Assembly (NCBI RefSeq): GCF_902459765.1
Contig: NZ_CABPSP010000003.1
Location: 124,001 to 188,000, forward strand
Direction: 5' to 3'
Length of the DNA stretch: 64,000 bases
Origin: Pandoraea anapnoica
Lineage (GTDB): Bacteria > Pseudomonadota > Gammaproteobacteria > Burkholderiales > Burkholderiaceae
Shown: positions 1 to 9,480 of the stretch, piece after piece
How positions within the stretch are numbered: the stretch's first letter is position 1
How the letters are laid out: each line of letters starts with the position of its first letter
The notes under the pieces: model-generated
What the model saw: the letters and a program-made list of their open reading frames with translations, nothing else
What the model was told of the DNA's origin: nothing
The model's database searches: none
Program-made: the position numbers and the translations under genes

Positions 1-2
1 GC

Positions 3-629
3 ACGCCGCGTGTCGTGATGATGCTCGCTGGCGGTGGGCTGCGTGTGGCGCTCGCCACCACGCACTTGCCGCTCGCGCAGGTGCCCGGCGCAATTCGTCG
101 CGACGATCTGCTGCAAACGCTCATCATCCTCAATCAGGATCTGATGCGTCACTTCGGGGTGACACGCCCGCGTATTCTCGTGACGGGGCTCAACCCGCAC
201 GCCGGTGAATCCGGCTATCTCGGGCGCGAGGAGATCGACGTCATCACGCCCGCACTCGACGACGCGCGCGCTGCCGGTATCGATGCACGCGGTCCCTATC
301 CCGCCGACACGCTGTTTCAGCCCCGTCATCTCGAAGGCGCCGATGCGGTGCTCGCGATGTACCACGATCAGGGCTTGCCGGTGCTCAAATACGCGAGCTT
401 CGGCGCGGGCGTGAACATCACGCTGGGGCTACCGATCGTCCGGACGTCGGTCGATCACGGTACCGCGCTCGACCTCGCGGGCACGGGGCAAGCCGAGAGC
501 GGCAGCCTGCTCGAAGCGCTGCGCACCGCGGCGACGATGGCGGCGAACGCTGCGTTACATGCGTCGACAGCCGCACAATTGACCGCCGGCGCGAGCGTCG
601 ATCCGCACGCCACGCCGCCGCGTTCCTAA
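3..629 (+). CDS. pdxA: 4-hydroxythreonine-4-phosphate dehydrogenase, C-terminal part (5' end outside window)
   Basis: This is the last 208 codons of PdxA, which oxidises 4-phosphohydroxy-L-threonine with NAD(P)+ in the DXP-dependent pyridoxal phosphate pathway. The reading frame is open to the left edge, so the true start lies outside. Family signatures are visible: the stretch [10 protein letters not shown], the loop [13 protein letters not shown], the metal-ligand region [12 protein letters not shown] and the block [19 protein letters not shown]. The C-terminal tail is alanine-rich and slightly longer than in enterobacteria. The stop lies 10 bases before rsmA, so the two are probably cotranscribed, as in many proteobacteria. 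Identity is secure; only the N-terminal half is unseen. Confidence 0.96.
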   Translation, partial: TPRVVMMLAGGGLRVALATTHLPLAQVPGAIRRDDLLQTLIILNQDLMRHFGVTRPRILVTGLNPHAGESGYLGREEIDVITPALDDARAAGIDARGPYPADTLFQPRHLEGADAVLAMYHDQGLPVLKYASFGAGVNITLGLPIVRTSVDHGTALDLAGTGQAESGSLLEALRTAATMAANAALHASTAAQLTAGASVDPHATPPRS

Positions 630-639
630 GGAATTTCAC

Positions 640-1473
640 ATGAGTAGCGCATCGAAGCGCACGGGCGTCCAACAGGGCCACGTGGCGCGCAAACGTTTTG
701 GTCAGAACTTTCTCGTCGACATGGGCGTGATCGATTCGATCATCAGCGCCATTTCGCCGCGTACCGACGATCTGATGGTCGAAATCGGTCCGGGTCTTGG
801 CGCACTGACGACACCGCTCACCGAGTGGCTGGCGCATTTGCACGTGGTCGAACTCGACCGCGATCTGGTCGTGCGTCTGACGCGCAAGTTCGGCGAGCGC
901 GTGAGCGTTCACGCTGGCGACGCCCTCGACTTCGATTTCGGTTCGCTCGTCCCGGAAGATCGTCGCGACGAAGCGCCGCTACGCATTGTCGGCAACCTGC
1001 CGTACAACATCTCCAGCCCACTGTTGTTCCATCTGATGCGCTACGCCGCGCTCGTGCGCGACCAGCACTTCATGTTGCAGGACGAAGTGGTCGAGCGCAT
1101 GGTGGCTCCGGCGGGTTCAAGCAACTACAGCCGCCTGTCGGTCATGCTTCAGTACCGCTACTGGATGGACAAGGTGCTGCATGTGCCGCCGGACGCCTTC
1201 AATCCGCCGCCGAAAGTCGATTCCGCTGTCGTCCGGATGATTCCGCGCGCCGTGGCCGATCTGCCGCAGGTCGATCTCGACGTGTTCGAAGCGGTGGTGG
1301 CACAGGCGTTTTCGCAGCGTCGCAAGATGCTGCGCAACACGTTGCACAGCTACCGCGATCGTGTCGATTTCGACGCGCTCGGCTTCGACCTCACGCGTCG
1401 TGCCGAAGATGTGCCGGTCGACGAATACGTGAACCTGTCGCGCGCGATCAGCGGCGTCGGTTCACAAGGCTGA
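640..1473 (+). CDS. rsmA: 16S rRNA (adenine(1518)-N6/adenine(1519)-N6)-dimethyltransferase
   Basis: RsmA (KsgA) dimethylates two adjacent adenines in the 3' terminal helix of 16S rRNA late in small-subunit assembly. The 277-residue product shows the family order: [11 protein letters not shown] near residue 20, the SAM-binding loop [11 protein letters not shown] around residue 48, and the catalytic motif [11 protein letters not shown] around residue 118. Length matches the family (about 270). An AAGGA sequence at 627-631 precedes the ATG by 8 bases. It follows pdxA closely. Its last 26 bases overlap the 3' end of the convergent EamA-type transporter gene on the other strand. Confidence 0.97.
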   Translation: MSSASKRTGVQQGHVARKRFGQNFLVDMGVIDSIISAISPRTDDLMVEIGPGLGALTTPLTEWLAHLHVVELDRDLVVRLTRKFGERVSVHAGDALDFDFGSLVPEDRRDEAPLRIVGNLPYNISSPLLFHLMRYAALVRDQHFMLQDEVVERMVAPAGSSNYSRLSVMLQYRYWMDKVLHVPPDAFNPPPKVDSAVVRMIPRAVADLPQVDLDVFEAVVAQAFSQRRKMLRNTLHSYRDRVDFDALGFDLTRRAEDVPVDEYVNLSRAISGVGSQG

Positions 1474-2338
1474 TCCCGGCGAAGACGAGGACGACGGCGC
1501 AGCCAAAGCGCCAACCGACCGATTCGCCGAGAATCAGCACGCCGAACGTCACGCCGAACAGCGGACTGAGGAACGAGAAGGACGCAAGCCGGGCGGCGCT
1601 GTAGCGCGTTAGCAACCAGAACCAGATCAGGTAGCTCGCGAAGGCCACACCGATGGATTGATAGACGAGGCTGATCCAGATGGTCGACGTCATTGGCCCG
1701 ATTTGCACATTACCCGTCGCGAGCGCCAGCGCGCACAGCAGCACCGCCGAGACGGCCAACTGGTACAGCAATGTCTTCGACGGCGCGGCGCTCGCCAGAC
1801 GCGAGGCCCGCACGACGACCGTCGTCATCCCCCAGAAGATACCGGCCAGAATGGCCAGCAGATCGCCGGGCCACGTGGTGGCGAGATCTGTACCACTGCC
1901 GTCCGAGAACGCCACGGCGATACCGCAAAATGCGATGGCCATGCCGAGCCATTGCATGGGCCGCAGCCGCTCGCTGGGCACCGTCCAGTGCAGTCCGATG
2001 GCGGTAAAGCAAGGGGCCGAGTACAGAAAGACTGCCATGCGCGACGCGGTCGTGTGCGTGAGGCCGACGAAGATGCAGAGAAATTCGAGCGAGAACAGCG
2101 CGCCTGCGAGAATGCCGGCGGGCAGCGTGCCGTCGCCGGTGATCAGGCGCTGACGCCGCCACAGCATCCATGCACCGACAAGCACTGTCGCCACGACGGA
2201 ACGCAGTCCGGCTTGCAAGACGGCGGGCACGACCGGTACGGCCAGTTTGACGGCGACTTGCTGGCCTCCCCAGACCATGCACAACCCCAGCATGATGGCG
2301 AGCGCTGCGGCATCGATCGGACGTGGAGTGGATTTCAT
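1448..2338 (-). CDS. EamA/RhaT-family (DMT superfamily) transporter
   Basis: A 296-residue inner-membrane protein made of about ten hydrophobic segments in two repeats, the pattern of the EamA drug/metabolite transporter superfamily. The first repeat begins with [20 protein letters not shown], and the second ends with the [18 protein letters not shown] type of helix that is typical of EamA domains. The ATG at 2338 starts the protein directly before the first membrane segment; an upstream in-frame extension would add an unlikely cysteine-rich leader. Substrate cannot be told from sequence. It is convergent with rsmA and shares 26 bases with it; it is divergent from the rubredoxin gene. Confidence 0.87.
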   Translation of the reverse strand: MKSTPRPIDAAALAIMLGLCMVWGGQQVAVKLAVPVVPAVLQAGLRSVVATVLVGAWMLWRRQRLITGDGTLPAGILAGALFSLEFLCIFVGLTHTTASRMAVFLYSAPCFTAIGLHWTVPSERLRPMQWLGMAIAFCGIAVAFSDGSGTDLATTWPGDLLAILAGIFWGMTTVVVRASRLASAAPSKTLLYQLAVSAVLLCALALATGNVQIGPMTSTIWISLVYQSIGVAFASYLIWFWLLTRYSAARLASFSFLSPLFGVTFGVLILGESVGWRFGCAVVLVFAGISLVNRRR

Positions 2339-2645
2339 GGAATTAATTCGGATGACGATGCATCGTGGGCACGACGCGCAGAAGTGGTCATTGTCACCGA
2401 TCCTGATACTCAACGCATCAAACCGATGCCGTCAACGCGGGTAATCTTTGCGGGCGTTCGTTCGTCTGTCCGTGTGTGATTGTCTCGTTGCACGGGACAA
2501 TATGTCCCCGCCTCCCCCGTTTATTGCGCACTTTCGCACCGATACAATGCTCCGCGAGGCGGCTTTCGTCCTTCGTCGAGCAAAGCCGCAGTCCTCGCCT
2601 ATCCATCGTTTTCACCGTATTCCGCTTCAGATTCAGCACTCACGT
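2339..2645. promoter_or_regulatory. Divergent intergenic region between EamA transporter and rubredoxin genes
   Basis: About 307 bases separate two divergent starts, so promoters for both must lie here. I see no convincing third gene, no strong dyad and no clear consensus -35/-10 pair. Confidence 0.5.
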
Positions 2646-3095
2646 ATGTACAAGAAAGGCTCTTCCGTTGAATTGCAGTTTTCCCCGTCGCGACTCAACG
2701 ACGGCGCTGGCGATCCCTACTGGGTCGATCTCACGCGCGACGAAGCGCAGGCACTGCTCGACGCACTGCAAGCGCATCTGGGCCGTCCGGCGACGGATGC
2801 GTCAGGCACGGAATCCCCGCTGGTCTTTACGTTGCTGGATCCGGGCGCGACGAAGACGTCCGACACGCTCAGCGACGACGGTGCCGCATCGCACTCGTCC
2901 GACGAGACGACCCGCTCACCGGACGCAGCATCACGCCAGTGGGTCTGTGTGATTTGCGGATGGATTTACGACGAAGCGGGGGGGTATCCGGAAGACGGCA
3001 TTGCTCCGGGCACGCGCTGGGAAGATGTGCCGGACGACTGGCGTTGCCCGTTGTGCGACGTGGGTAAGGAAGACTTCGCGATGGTGGAGTTCTGA
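2646..3095 (+). CDS. Rubredoxin with N-terminal extension
   Basis: The C-terminal 55 residues are a complete rubredoxin: a CVICG knuckle, the [20 protein letters not shown] core and a CPLC knuckle, giving the four cysteines that hold one iron. This small electron carrier usually stands alone at about 55 residues. Here about 90 residues precede it, with a segment like [18 protein letters not shown] and an acidic, serine-rich linker. The ATG at 2646 is chosen because upstream in-frame residues have no protein-like character. The partner of the carrier is not obvious from neighbours. It is followed by a strong hairpin shared with gloA. Confidence 0.88.
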   Translation: MYKKGSSVELQFSPSRLNDGAGDPYWVDLTRDEAQALLDALQAHLGRPATDASGTESPLVFTLLDPGATKTSDTLSDDGAASHSSDETTRSPDAASRQWVCVICGWIYDEAGGYPEDGIAPGTRWEDVPDDWRCPLCDVGKEDFAMVEF

Positions 3096-3111
3096 CGCAT
3101 CGCATGTGCTG

Positions 3112-3142
3112 AAAAAAACGACGGCCGCCCCAGGGCGGCCGT
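3112..3142 (-). terminator. Intrinsic terminator, shared between rubredoxin gene and gloA
   Basis: A GC-rich stem (ACGGCCGCCC with GGGCGGCCGT) has a run of seven T on the minus strand at 3112-3118, right after gloA ends. On the plus strand the tail is weaker (GTTGTCG), so it serves gloA best and may also stop rubredoxin transcripts. Confidence 0.8.
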
Positions 3143-3179
3143 TGTCGTATCCGTCAGCGCAATCGAGAAAGCGCTCCGC

Positions 3180-3581
3180 TTACAGACTGCCTTTGCTCGA
3201 ATGCTTCTGGATCAGCTCGATCTTGTAGCCGTCCGGATCTTCCACGAAGGCGATGACCGTGGTGCCGCCCTTGACCGGGCCGGCTTCGCGCGAGACCTTG
3301 CCGCCCGCGGCACGGATCGTGTCGCATGCCTGATAGGCGTCGTCGACTTCAATCGCCAGATGGCCGAACGCGGTGCCGATCTCGTAGTTTTCCACGCCCC
3401 AGTTGTACGTGAGTTCGAGGACGGTGTTTTCCGACTCGGCGCCGTAACCGACGAAGGCCAGCGTGTACTTGTACTCGGGGTTCTCGCTCTGGCGCAGCAG
3501 TTGCATGCCGAGCACGCGCGTGTAGAAATCGATCGAGCGCTGCAGGTCGCCGACGCGCAGCATGGTATGGAGCATTCGCAT
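3180..3581 (-). CDS. gloA: Lactoylglutathione lyase (glyoxalase I)
   Basis: GloA isomerises the hemithioacetal of methylglyoxal and glutathione to S-lactoylglutathione, the first step of methylglyoxal detoxification. The 133-residue product begins [20 protein letters not shown], near identical to the E. coli start, which decides the ATG at 3581 over a longer frame. The metal ligands are in place: His5, a Glu in the [11 protein letters not shown] region, His in the GHLAIEVDD strand, and Glu in the final [10 protein letters not shown] motif. It is the last gene of a minus-strand run that starts upstream with gmhB-plsC-ygjP, although a 118-base gap could hold its own promoter. Confidence 0.96.
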   Translation of the reverse strand: MRMLHTMLRVGDLQRSIDFYTRVLGMQLLRQSENPEYKYTLAFVGYGAESENTVLELTYNWGVENYEIGTAFGHLAIEVDDAYQACDTIRAAGGKVSREAGPVKGGTTVIAFVEDPDGYKIELIQKHSSKGSL

Positions 3582-3699
3582 GGTGTTTTCAGTGTGGGGA
3601 CAACGAAAACTCAATTGTACCCGCCACCATAGAAATGAGCATCATTCATGTTGCGTTGAGAAATTCTTTGCTTTGGATGTGGAACATTGCGACATTCGC

Positions 3700-4683
3700 T
3701 CAGAACTCGGGCAACCACTCGGGCGCGTGTGACTTGAGCGTATCGCGAGCGGCTTCGAATTCCGGGAAGATCGACGCCACGGCCTGCCAGAAGCGCGGCC
3801 CGTGGTTCATCTCCTTCAAATGCGCCAGTTCGTGCGCCACGACGTAATCGATCACGCCCAGCGGGAAGTGGATCAACCGCCAGTTCAGGCGAATGCGTCC
3901 GTCGGCGCTGCAACTTCCCCAGCGTGTCGTCGCCGACGACAGCCCGAGCGCGGTGTAACTCACGCCCAACCGCTCACCGTAGACGTCGAGGCGCGACGTG
4001 AAGAGCTTGCGTGCTTCCTGCTGCAACCAGCCCTGCACACGGTCGCGCATCTGTTCGGGGGCGGCTTGCGGCGGCAGATCGAGCCATAGCGTGTGCGTGT
4101 GGATGTCGTACTGCGCGGCACCCGAGCGTCCGCCAAGACGGACCGCCAGCGTGTGGCCGAGGTAGGGCAGCGACGCGCCGTCGACCCACGTTACGCGCGG
4201 AATCACCCGGCGCGCGGCGCGCTCGCGGAATTCGGCGATCTTGCTGAAGATCCAGCGTTTCTTCTCGACGACGGCGGCTTCTACATCGGCGATCGTGACC
4301 CATCGCGGGGCGGTCACGGCCAGCCCCGACTCGTCGATCATGAAGCCGATGGTGCGACGCGAGGAGCGTTTGAAACGGTAGTAGAGCGCGTGGCCGTCGA
4401 GCATGATGACGCGCTCGCCCGGCGCCGGCGCGCGACGCGGTCCGGCGCCCGGGGCGAGCGATGCGGAATCGCTCGTGGCAGTGGTGGATGCGGCGGTGCG
4501 GGCGGGTGTGCCGGTCGTGGCAGGCGCGGTCGAAGCTAAGGGCGCGTCAGTGGCGACACCGTTGGCCTCGGCCGCAGGGCTGCCGAACAGATCGAGTTCC
4601 ATCTGGGGTGCAGGGGTCTCGTGCCGGGAGCGGCTATCGCGTGTATCGCGCTGGTCGCGAGTGGCGGGTTGGGCTTTCGGCAT
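3700..4683 (-). CDS. YgjP/SprT-like M48-type metallopeptidase with N-terminal clamp-motif-like extension
   Basis: The C-terminal 230 residues match the YgjP (DUF45) family, zinc metallopeptidases related to SprT/Wss1 proteases. The zinc motif HELAHLKEMNHGPRFW is visible about 45 residues from the end, preceded by a TTRWGSCSADGRIRLNW strand typical of the family. The first 95 residues are a low-complexity Ala/Thr/Ser-rich extension not found in E. coli YgjP (about 167 residues). That extension holds QMELDLFG at residues 27-34, similar to the QL[SD]LF sliding-clamp binding motif. The gene lies 24 bases after plsC on the same strand. Family assignment is firm; substrate is unknown. Confidence 0.87.
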   Translation of the reverse strand: MPKAQPATRDQRDTRDSRSRHETPAPQMELDLFGSPAAEANGVATDAPLASTAPATTGTPARTAASTTATSDSASLAPGAGPRRAPAPGERVIMLDGHALYYRFKRSSRRTIGFMIDESGLAVTAPRWVTIADVEAAVVEKKRWIFSKIAEFRERAARRVIPRVTWVDGASLPYLGHTLAVRLGGRSGAAQYDIHTHTLWLDLPPQAAPEQMRDRVQGWLQQEARKLFTSRLDVYGERLGVSYTALGLSSATTRWGSCSADGRIRLNWRLIHFPLGVIDYVVAHELAHLKEMNHGPRFWQAVASIFPEFEAARDTLKSHAPEWLPEF

Positions 4684-4707
4684 GAGACGGTCTCGCGTGA
4701 AGCGCAG

Positions 4708-5484
4708 TCAGGTCCGGGGTGTCGCGTCGGAGGTGTCAGACGCGCTCGCCCTCGGTTTCGACGTATAAGCGGCGGGGTCGATACGTATCATCTCGCGCTC
4801 GATCCACTCGGCGACATCGGCGTTGACGGCTTCGGCCGTGCGGCCTGCCGTCTCGATGACCGGACCGATCGAGACGATCACTTCCCCGGGAAATTTCATG
4901 AACGAGTTGCGCGGCCAGACACGTCCGGCATTATGCGCAATCGGCACGACCGGCGCGCCGGTCGCAGTAGCCAGACGCGCGCCGCCCGACTTGTATTTGT
5001 TACGCGAGCCGGTTTTCGTGCGCGTACCTTCCGGGAACATGATGATCCATGACCCTTCCGACAGACGCTCGCGCCCTTGCTTCACGACCGATGCGAAGGC
5101 ATCCGTGCCCTTGCGGCGATCGATGTGAATCATGCTCAGCAGGCCCAGTGCCCAGCCGAAGAACGGCACGTACAGCAACTCGCGTTTGAACACGTAGCAC
5201 AGCGGGCGTGGCATCAGCGCGGGCAATGCCACCGTCTCCCACGCCGACTGATGCTTTGACAGGATGATCGCAGGTGTCTGCGGCAAGTTCTCCCAGCCGA
5301 TCACGCGATAGCGCATACCACACAGCTTGTCGCCGACACGCGTCACGACCTTGCACCAGCCCACCGCGAACCAGTAACGCTGCACGCGCGACAGGAACGG
5401 GAACGACAGGATGCACGCGATGGCGTACGGAATCGTCCAGACGATCTGGAAGATGAAGAAGAGAATCGAGCGGAGTTGACGCAT
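4708..5484 (-). CDS. plsC: Lysophospholipid acyltransferase (1-acyl-sn-glycerol-3-phosphate acyltransferase)
   Basis: A 258-residue membrane-associated acyltransferase that would add the second fatty acid to lysophosphatidate during phospholipid synthesis. Acyltransferase block I reads LSKHQSAWETVALP, an HX4E form of the usual HX4D site; block III is FPEGTRTKTG and block IV is VPIAHNAGRVW. An N-terminal hydrophobic segment follows the start at 5484. It lies in a minus-strand run gmhB-plsC-ygjP that is familiar in Burkholderiaceae, next to glyS. Activity on a related lysolipid cannot be excluded, so the symbol is a family-level assignment. Confidence 0.88.
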   Translation of the reverse strand: MRQLRSILFFIFQIVWTIPYAIACILSFPFLSRVQRYWFAVGWCKVVTRVGDKLCGMRYRVIGWENLPQTPAIILSKHQSAWETVALPALMPRPLCYVFKRELLYVPFFGWALGLLSMIHIDRRKGTDAFASVVKQGRERLSEGSWIIMFPEGTRTKTGSRNKYKSGGARLATATGAPVVPIAHNAGRVWPRNSFMKFPGEVIVSIGPVIETAGRTAEAVNADVAEWIEREMIRIDPAAYTSKPRASASDTSDATPRT

Positions 5485-5606
5485 GGGGTTTCGGGCCTGG
5501 GATCGATCGTCTTCGCGAGGTTTGCGCGTGACCGCGTCATCGTACGCGCGGCGGGGCGGCAGTTCAGCGAAGGCTGGGCGGTCGTTGTTCGGTAGCGAGC
5601 GTGGAG

Positions 5607-6191
5607 TTACGCATCCTTGTCGGCTAGCAGATCGTTGACGAACGCCGCCAGACTATCGTGCACGCGCGTGCCTTCGGGCAGGTTGCCTGCGGCGAGCGTC
5701 TTCTTGCCCTTGCCGGTGAGCACCAGATGCGGCTGCGCACCCACGGCAGCCGCCGCCTGAAGATCGCGCAGCGAATCGCCCACGGCCGGCACGCCGGTCA
5801 GGTCGACTTCGTAGCGTCGCGCGATTTCCTGGAACAGACCGGGCTTGGGCTTGCGGCAGTCGCAGGCATCCACCGAGGTATGCGGACAGAAGAACACGGC
5901 ATCAATGCGTCCGCCGACGGCTGCCGCCAGCTTCGACATCTTCGCGTGCATCGCACCGAGCGTCGCCATGTCGAAAAGACCGCGCCCCACGCCCGACTGG
6001 TTCGTCGCGACGACCACACGGTACCCGGCCTGATTCAGCCGGCCGATAGCCTCGAGACTGCCGGGCAGCGGCACCCACTCGTCCGTCGACTTGATGAATT
6101 GATCCGAGTCGGCGTTGATGACGCCGTCCCGGTCGAGAATCACGAGTTTTCGGGCGGCGGGGCCGAGGGTGCGATCTTTGCGCGAATCCAT
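5607..6191 (-). CDS. gmhB: D-glycero-beta-D-manno-heptose 1,7-bisphosphate 7-phosphatase
   Basis: GmhB removes the 7-phosphate from heptose bisphosphate in the ADP-heptose pathway for lipopolysaccharide core. It is an HAD phosphatase: the nucleophile motif LDRDGVIN carries Asp20 and Asp22, the second motif is the T of VVATNQSGVGRG, and the acidic motif is VGDSLRDLQAA. The Cys/His zinc loop that separates GmhB from other HADs is present as CPHTSVDACDCRKPKPG. At 194 residues it has the normal length. It starts 28 bases after glyS ends and is followed by plsC after a gap of about 120 bases. Confidence 0.95.
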   Translation of the reverse strand: MDSRKDRTLGPAARKLVILDRDGVINADSDQFIKSTDEWVPLPGSLEAIGRLNQAGYRVVVATNQSGVGRGLFDMATLGAMHAKMSKLAAAVGGRIDAVFFCPHTSVDACDCRKPKPGLFQEIARRYEVDLTGVPAVGDSLRDLQAAAAVGAQPHLVLTGKGKKTLAAGNLPEGTRVHDSLAAFVNDLLADKDA

Positions 6192-6218
6192 GAGTAGCTC
6201 AGTTGATTCGTTGGAACA

Positions 6219-8339
6219 TCAGGCGGCGAGCTTCGAGAGATCGGCCACGCGGTTCATCTGGAAGTGCAGGTTCTTGAGCAACGCGAGGCGGTTGTTGCGC
6301 AACGCGTCTTCCTCGGCCATCACCATCACGTCGTTGAAGAAGGCGTCGACCGCATCGCGCAGCTCGGCCAGCGCGGAAAGCGCCTGCGCGTACTCGCGTG
6401 CTTCGAACTTCTGCTCGACCACCGGGGTGACCTTTTCGAGGGCGGCGTGAAGCGCCTTCTCGGCCGATTCCAGCAGCAGGTCCAGCGAAATCGTGCCGTC
6501 GGCCGGCGGGGCCGTCTTCTTCAGGATGTTGCCAATCCGCTTGTTCGCCGCGGCGAGAGCTTCGGCTTGCGGCAGCGCCGAGAAGGCGCGTACGGCATCC
6601 AGACGCTCGATCAGATCGCCGAGATACTTCGGGTGATCGGCCAGCACCGCTTCGATCTCGTTGGCGGCATACCCCTGCTCTCGCAGGTAGCCGCGCAGGC
6701 GGTCGAGCACGAACTGGTAGACGTCGTTCAGGTAAGCGGAATCGGCCACGCCCGTGGTGAACTGCTTGTACGTGACGTTCAGCAGTTCCGGCAACATCAC
6801 CGGCAGACGCTTTTCGATGAGCATACGCACGATGCCCAGCGCGTGACGGCGCAGCGCGAACGGGTCTTTCTCTCCTGTCGGTTGCAGGCCGATGCCCCAA
6901 ATGCCGACCAGCGTTTCGAGCTTGTCGGCAAGTGCCACCACCGTGCCGGTGGTGCTGGCGGGCAGGGCGTCGCCGGCAAAACGCGGCTGATAGTGTTCCG
7001 AGCAGGCCAGCGCGACGTCGGCAGCTTCGCCGTCATGACGTGCGTAGTACGTGCCCATCGTGCCTTGCAATTCGGGGAACTCGCCGACCATGTCGGTCAG
7101 CAGGTCGGCTTTGGCCAGCAGTGCGCCGCGCTCGGCGAGTTTCACGCCATCCTGATCCGCACCGATCATGTGAGCGATGGCACCGGCGAGCTTCACCAGA
7201 CGCTGCGTGCGCTCGAACTGCGAGCCCAGCTTGTTGTGATACACGACGTTTGCGAGCAGCGGCACGCGATCGGCCAGCGGCTTCTTCTTGTCCTGCTCGA
7301 AGAAGAACTTCGCATCTGCCAGACGCGGACGCACCACGCGCTCGTTACCCGTCACGATCTGTTCGGGGTTGCCCGTCTCGATGTTGGAGACGATCAGGAA
7401 TCGGTTCGTCAGACGGCCACCGTCGGCCAGCGGCTTGTCGGTGAGCGCGAAGTACTTCTGGTTCGTCTGCATCGTGAGAATCAGACATTCCTGCGGCACC
7501 GCCAGGAATTCCTTCTCGAAGTGGCAGGCGTAGATCGCGGGCCATTCGACGAGTGCGGTCACTTCGTCGAGCAGCGCGTCCGGCATCACCACGTGGTCGT
7601 TGCCGGCGGCGGCGAGCAGTTGCGTGCGGATGGCGTCGCGACGGCCGGTGAAGCTCGCCACAACCTTGCCTTCGGTTTCCAGCGTGGCGGCGTAGGCGTC
7701 GGCATTGGCGACAGTGACCTCACCCTTCGACAGGAAGCGATGCCCCTGCGTCTTGTTACCCGACGCGAGACCGATGGCCGTTGCGGGCACAAGCGTGTCG
7801 CCGTGCAGCGCAATCAGCCCGTGCACCGGGCGCACGAACTGCACCGTCTCGCCGTCCGGACGCTGATAGCTCATGACCTTCGGAATCGGCAGCTTGCCGA
7901 GCGTTTCGTCGAGCGAGGCTTGCAGCGCGTCGGCCAGTTGGGCGCCGGCGGCGGTGTAGGTGTGGAAGAAGGCTTCGGCCTTGCCATCCATCGCGCGCTC
8001 CAGGCTCGCGATCGGCAGATCGGCGAATCCCATCGCCGCGAGTTTCTTCGCGAGCGGCGGGGTGGGGTTGCCGTTGGCGTCGAGTGCGACGGAGACCGGC
8101 AGCACCTTGGCGCGGATGGTGGCGTCCGGGGCGCGGTCGACCACGTTCGTGATCGAGACGGCCAGACGACGCGGCGTGGCGAACGGCGTGACGACGCTGG
8201 CGTCCGTCGTGAGCCCGCGCGTGCGCAGGCCGTTGGCGATGCCATCGGCAAACGCGTCGCCCAGACGCGCCAGCGCCTTCGGCGGCAGTTCTTCGGTCAG
8301 CAGTTCGACCAGCAGGGTGCGTTGTGCGGTGCTCATCAT
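6219..8339 (-). CDS. glyS: Glycine--tRNA ligase beta subunit
   Basis: The beta subunit of the alpha2-beta2 bacterial glycyl-tRNA synthetase; it binds the tRNA and supports the catalytic alpha subunit. The product has 706 residues (E. coli 689). It opens with [20 protein letters not shown], the classic GlyS start, and contains [17 protein letters not shown] and the HD-like segment with [20 protein letters not shown]. The start ATG overlaps the glyQ stop as ATGA (8336-8339), so the two subunits are translationally coupled. An open frame of similar length on the opposite strand is a codon-bias shadow. Confidence 0.97.
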   Translation of the reverse strand: MMSTAQRTLLVELLTEELPPKALARLGDAFADGIANGLRTRGLTTDASVVTPFATPRRLAVSITNVVDRAPDATIRAKVLPVSVALDANGNPTPPLAKKLAAMGFADLPIASLERAMDGKAEAFFHTYTAAGAQLADALQASLDETLGKLPIPKVMSYQRPDGETVQFVRPVHGLIALHGDTLVPATAIGLASGNKTQGHRFLSKGEVTVANADAYAATLETEGKVVASFTGRRDAIRTQLLAAAGNDHVVMPDALLDEVTALVEWPAIYACHFEKEFLAVPQECLILTMQTNQKYFALTDKPLADGGRLTNRFLIVSNIETGNPEQIVTGNERVVRPRLADAKFFFEQDKKKPLADRVPLLANVVYHNKLGSQFERTQRLVKLAGAIAHMIGADQDGVKLAERGALLAKADLLTDMVGEFPELQGTMGTYYARHDGEAADVALACSEHYQPRFAGDALPASTTGTVVALADKLETLVGIWGIGLQPTGEKDPFALRRHALGIVRMLIEKRLPVMLPELLNVTYKQFTTGVADSAYLNDVYQFVLDRLRGYLREQGYAANEIEAVLADHPKYLGDLIERLDAVRAFSALPQAEALAAANKRIGNILKKTAPPADGTISLDLLLESAEKALHAALEKVTPVVEQKFEAREYAQALSALAELRDAVDAFFNDVMVMAEEDALRNNRLALLKNLHFQMNRVADLSKLAA

Positions 8340-9274
8340 GCGGCTTGCGTTTGAGTTTTAGCGGCGGGGGCGTTCAGCATCGGGAAGCCGAGCTTTTCGC
8401 GCGAAGCGTAGTAGGCCTGTGCGATCAGGCGCGACAACGCGCGGATACGGCCAATATACGCCGCGCGCTCGGTCACCGAGATGGCACCGCGCGCGTCGAG
8501 CAGGTTGAAGGTGTGTGCGGCCTTGAGAATCATCTCGTAGGCGGGCAGCGCCAGTTCGGCTTCGATGAGGCGCTTGGCTTCGCTCTCGTAGTTGTCGAAG
8601 AAGCTGAACAGCATCGGCTGGTTGGAGTGCTCGAAGTTGTACGTCGACTGTTCCACTTCGTTCTGATGGAACACGTCGCCGTAGGTCAGGCGACGCTTGA
8701 CCGGGCCGTCGACCGTTTGCTCTTCCCACTCGGTCCACACGAGGTCGTAGACGTTCTCGACCTGTTGCAGATACATCGCCAGACGCTCGATGCCGTACGT
8801 GATTTCGCCGAGCACCGGCTTGCAGTCGAGACCGCCCACTTGCTGGAAATAGGTGAACTGCGTGACTTCCATGCCGTTTAACCACACTTCCCAGCCCAGA
8901 CCCCAGGCGCCGAGCGTGGGGTTTTCCCAGTCGTCTTCGACGAAGCGTACGTCGTTTTGCGTCAGATCGAGACCGAGCGCGCGCAGCGAGCCCAGATACA
9001 GGTCGAGGATGTTTTCCGGGGCCGGCTTGAGCACCACCTGATACTGGTAGTAGTGCTGCATGCGGTTCGGGTTCTCACCGTAACGGCCATCCTTGGGACG
9101 GCGCGACGGCTGCACATAGGCAGCGCGCCACGGCTCCGGACCGATCGCGCGCAGGAACGTGGCAGTGTGCGAGGTACCGGCGCCGACCTCCATGTCGTAA
9201 GGCTGGAGCAACGCACAGCCTTGCTTGTCCCAGTAATCCTGCAACGTCAGGATGACTTGTTGAAAGGTAAGCAT
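8336..9274 (-). CDS. glyQ: Glycine--tRNA ligase alpha subunit
   Basis: The class II catalytic alpha subunit that activates glycine and charges tRNA-Gly. It starts [20 protein letters not shown], as in other GlyQ proteins, which fixes the start at 9274; a longer in-frame extension upstream has no family match. Conserved blocks include [33 protein letters not shown] and [11 protein letters not shown]. It has 312 residues including a short C-terminal tail that ends in TQTQAA. It is the first gene of the glyQ-glyS pair. Its leader carries a notable hairpin (9319-9355). Confidence 0.97.
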   Translation of the reverse strand: MLTFQQVILTLQDYWDKQGCALLQPYDMEVGAGTSHTATFLRAIGPEPWRAAYVQPSRRPKDGRYGENPNRMQHYYQYQVVLKPAPENILDLYLGSLRALGLDLTQNDVRFVEDDWENPTLGAWGLGWEVWLNGMEVTQFTYFQQVGGLDCKPVLGEITYGIERLAMYLQQVENVYDLVWTEWEEQTVDGPVKRRLTYGDVFHQNEVEQSTYNFEHSNQPMLFSFFDNYESEAKRLIEAELALPAYEMILKAAHTFNLLDARGAISVTERAAYIGRIRALSRLIAQAYYASREKLGFPMLNAPAAKTQTQAA

Positions 9275-9318
9275 GATGAATTCGCGCGGACGAACAGGAA
9301 AAAATGCGGATTTTGCGC

Positions 9319-9355
9319 AGTCTTTCGGCCCGGCCGCGAGCGCGGCCAAAAGACT
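9319..9355 (-). promoter_or_regulatory. Long inverted repeat in the glyQ leader
   Basis: A compound dyad lies 45 bases upstream of glyQ. Outer arms AGTCTTT (9319-9325) and AAAGACT (9349-9355) enclose a perfect inner stem GGCCGCG (9332-9338) with CGCGGCC (9341-9347). There is no T-run after it on the minus strand, so it is not an ordinary terminator. It could shape the 5' end of the glyQS transcript or act as an operator. Function is inferred only from position. Confidence 0.55.
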
Positions 9356-9480
9356 AAAACGTTGAATTTTAGCGGGAATTCGACCCGAACGGGGCGCCGA
9401 TGGCCCCGGGGTGACACGGCAGAGGGATTTTCTCGTCCCCCTGTGTCGTTTTGACGATGCAACGTCGGCTGTTTTGCCCG

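Noticed and set aside
6264-8354. Open frame of nearly 700 codons on the plus strand opposite glyS
   Set aside because: It mirrors the codon structure of glyS, has no recognisable domain and is a shadow of high-GC third positions; glyS itself is certain.
9275-9480. T-box-like leader for glyQS
   Set aside because: T-box elements are not expected in Proteobacteria and no specifier loop or T-box sequence is visible; only a plain nested hairpin is present.
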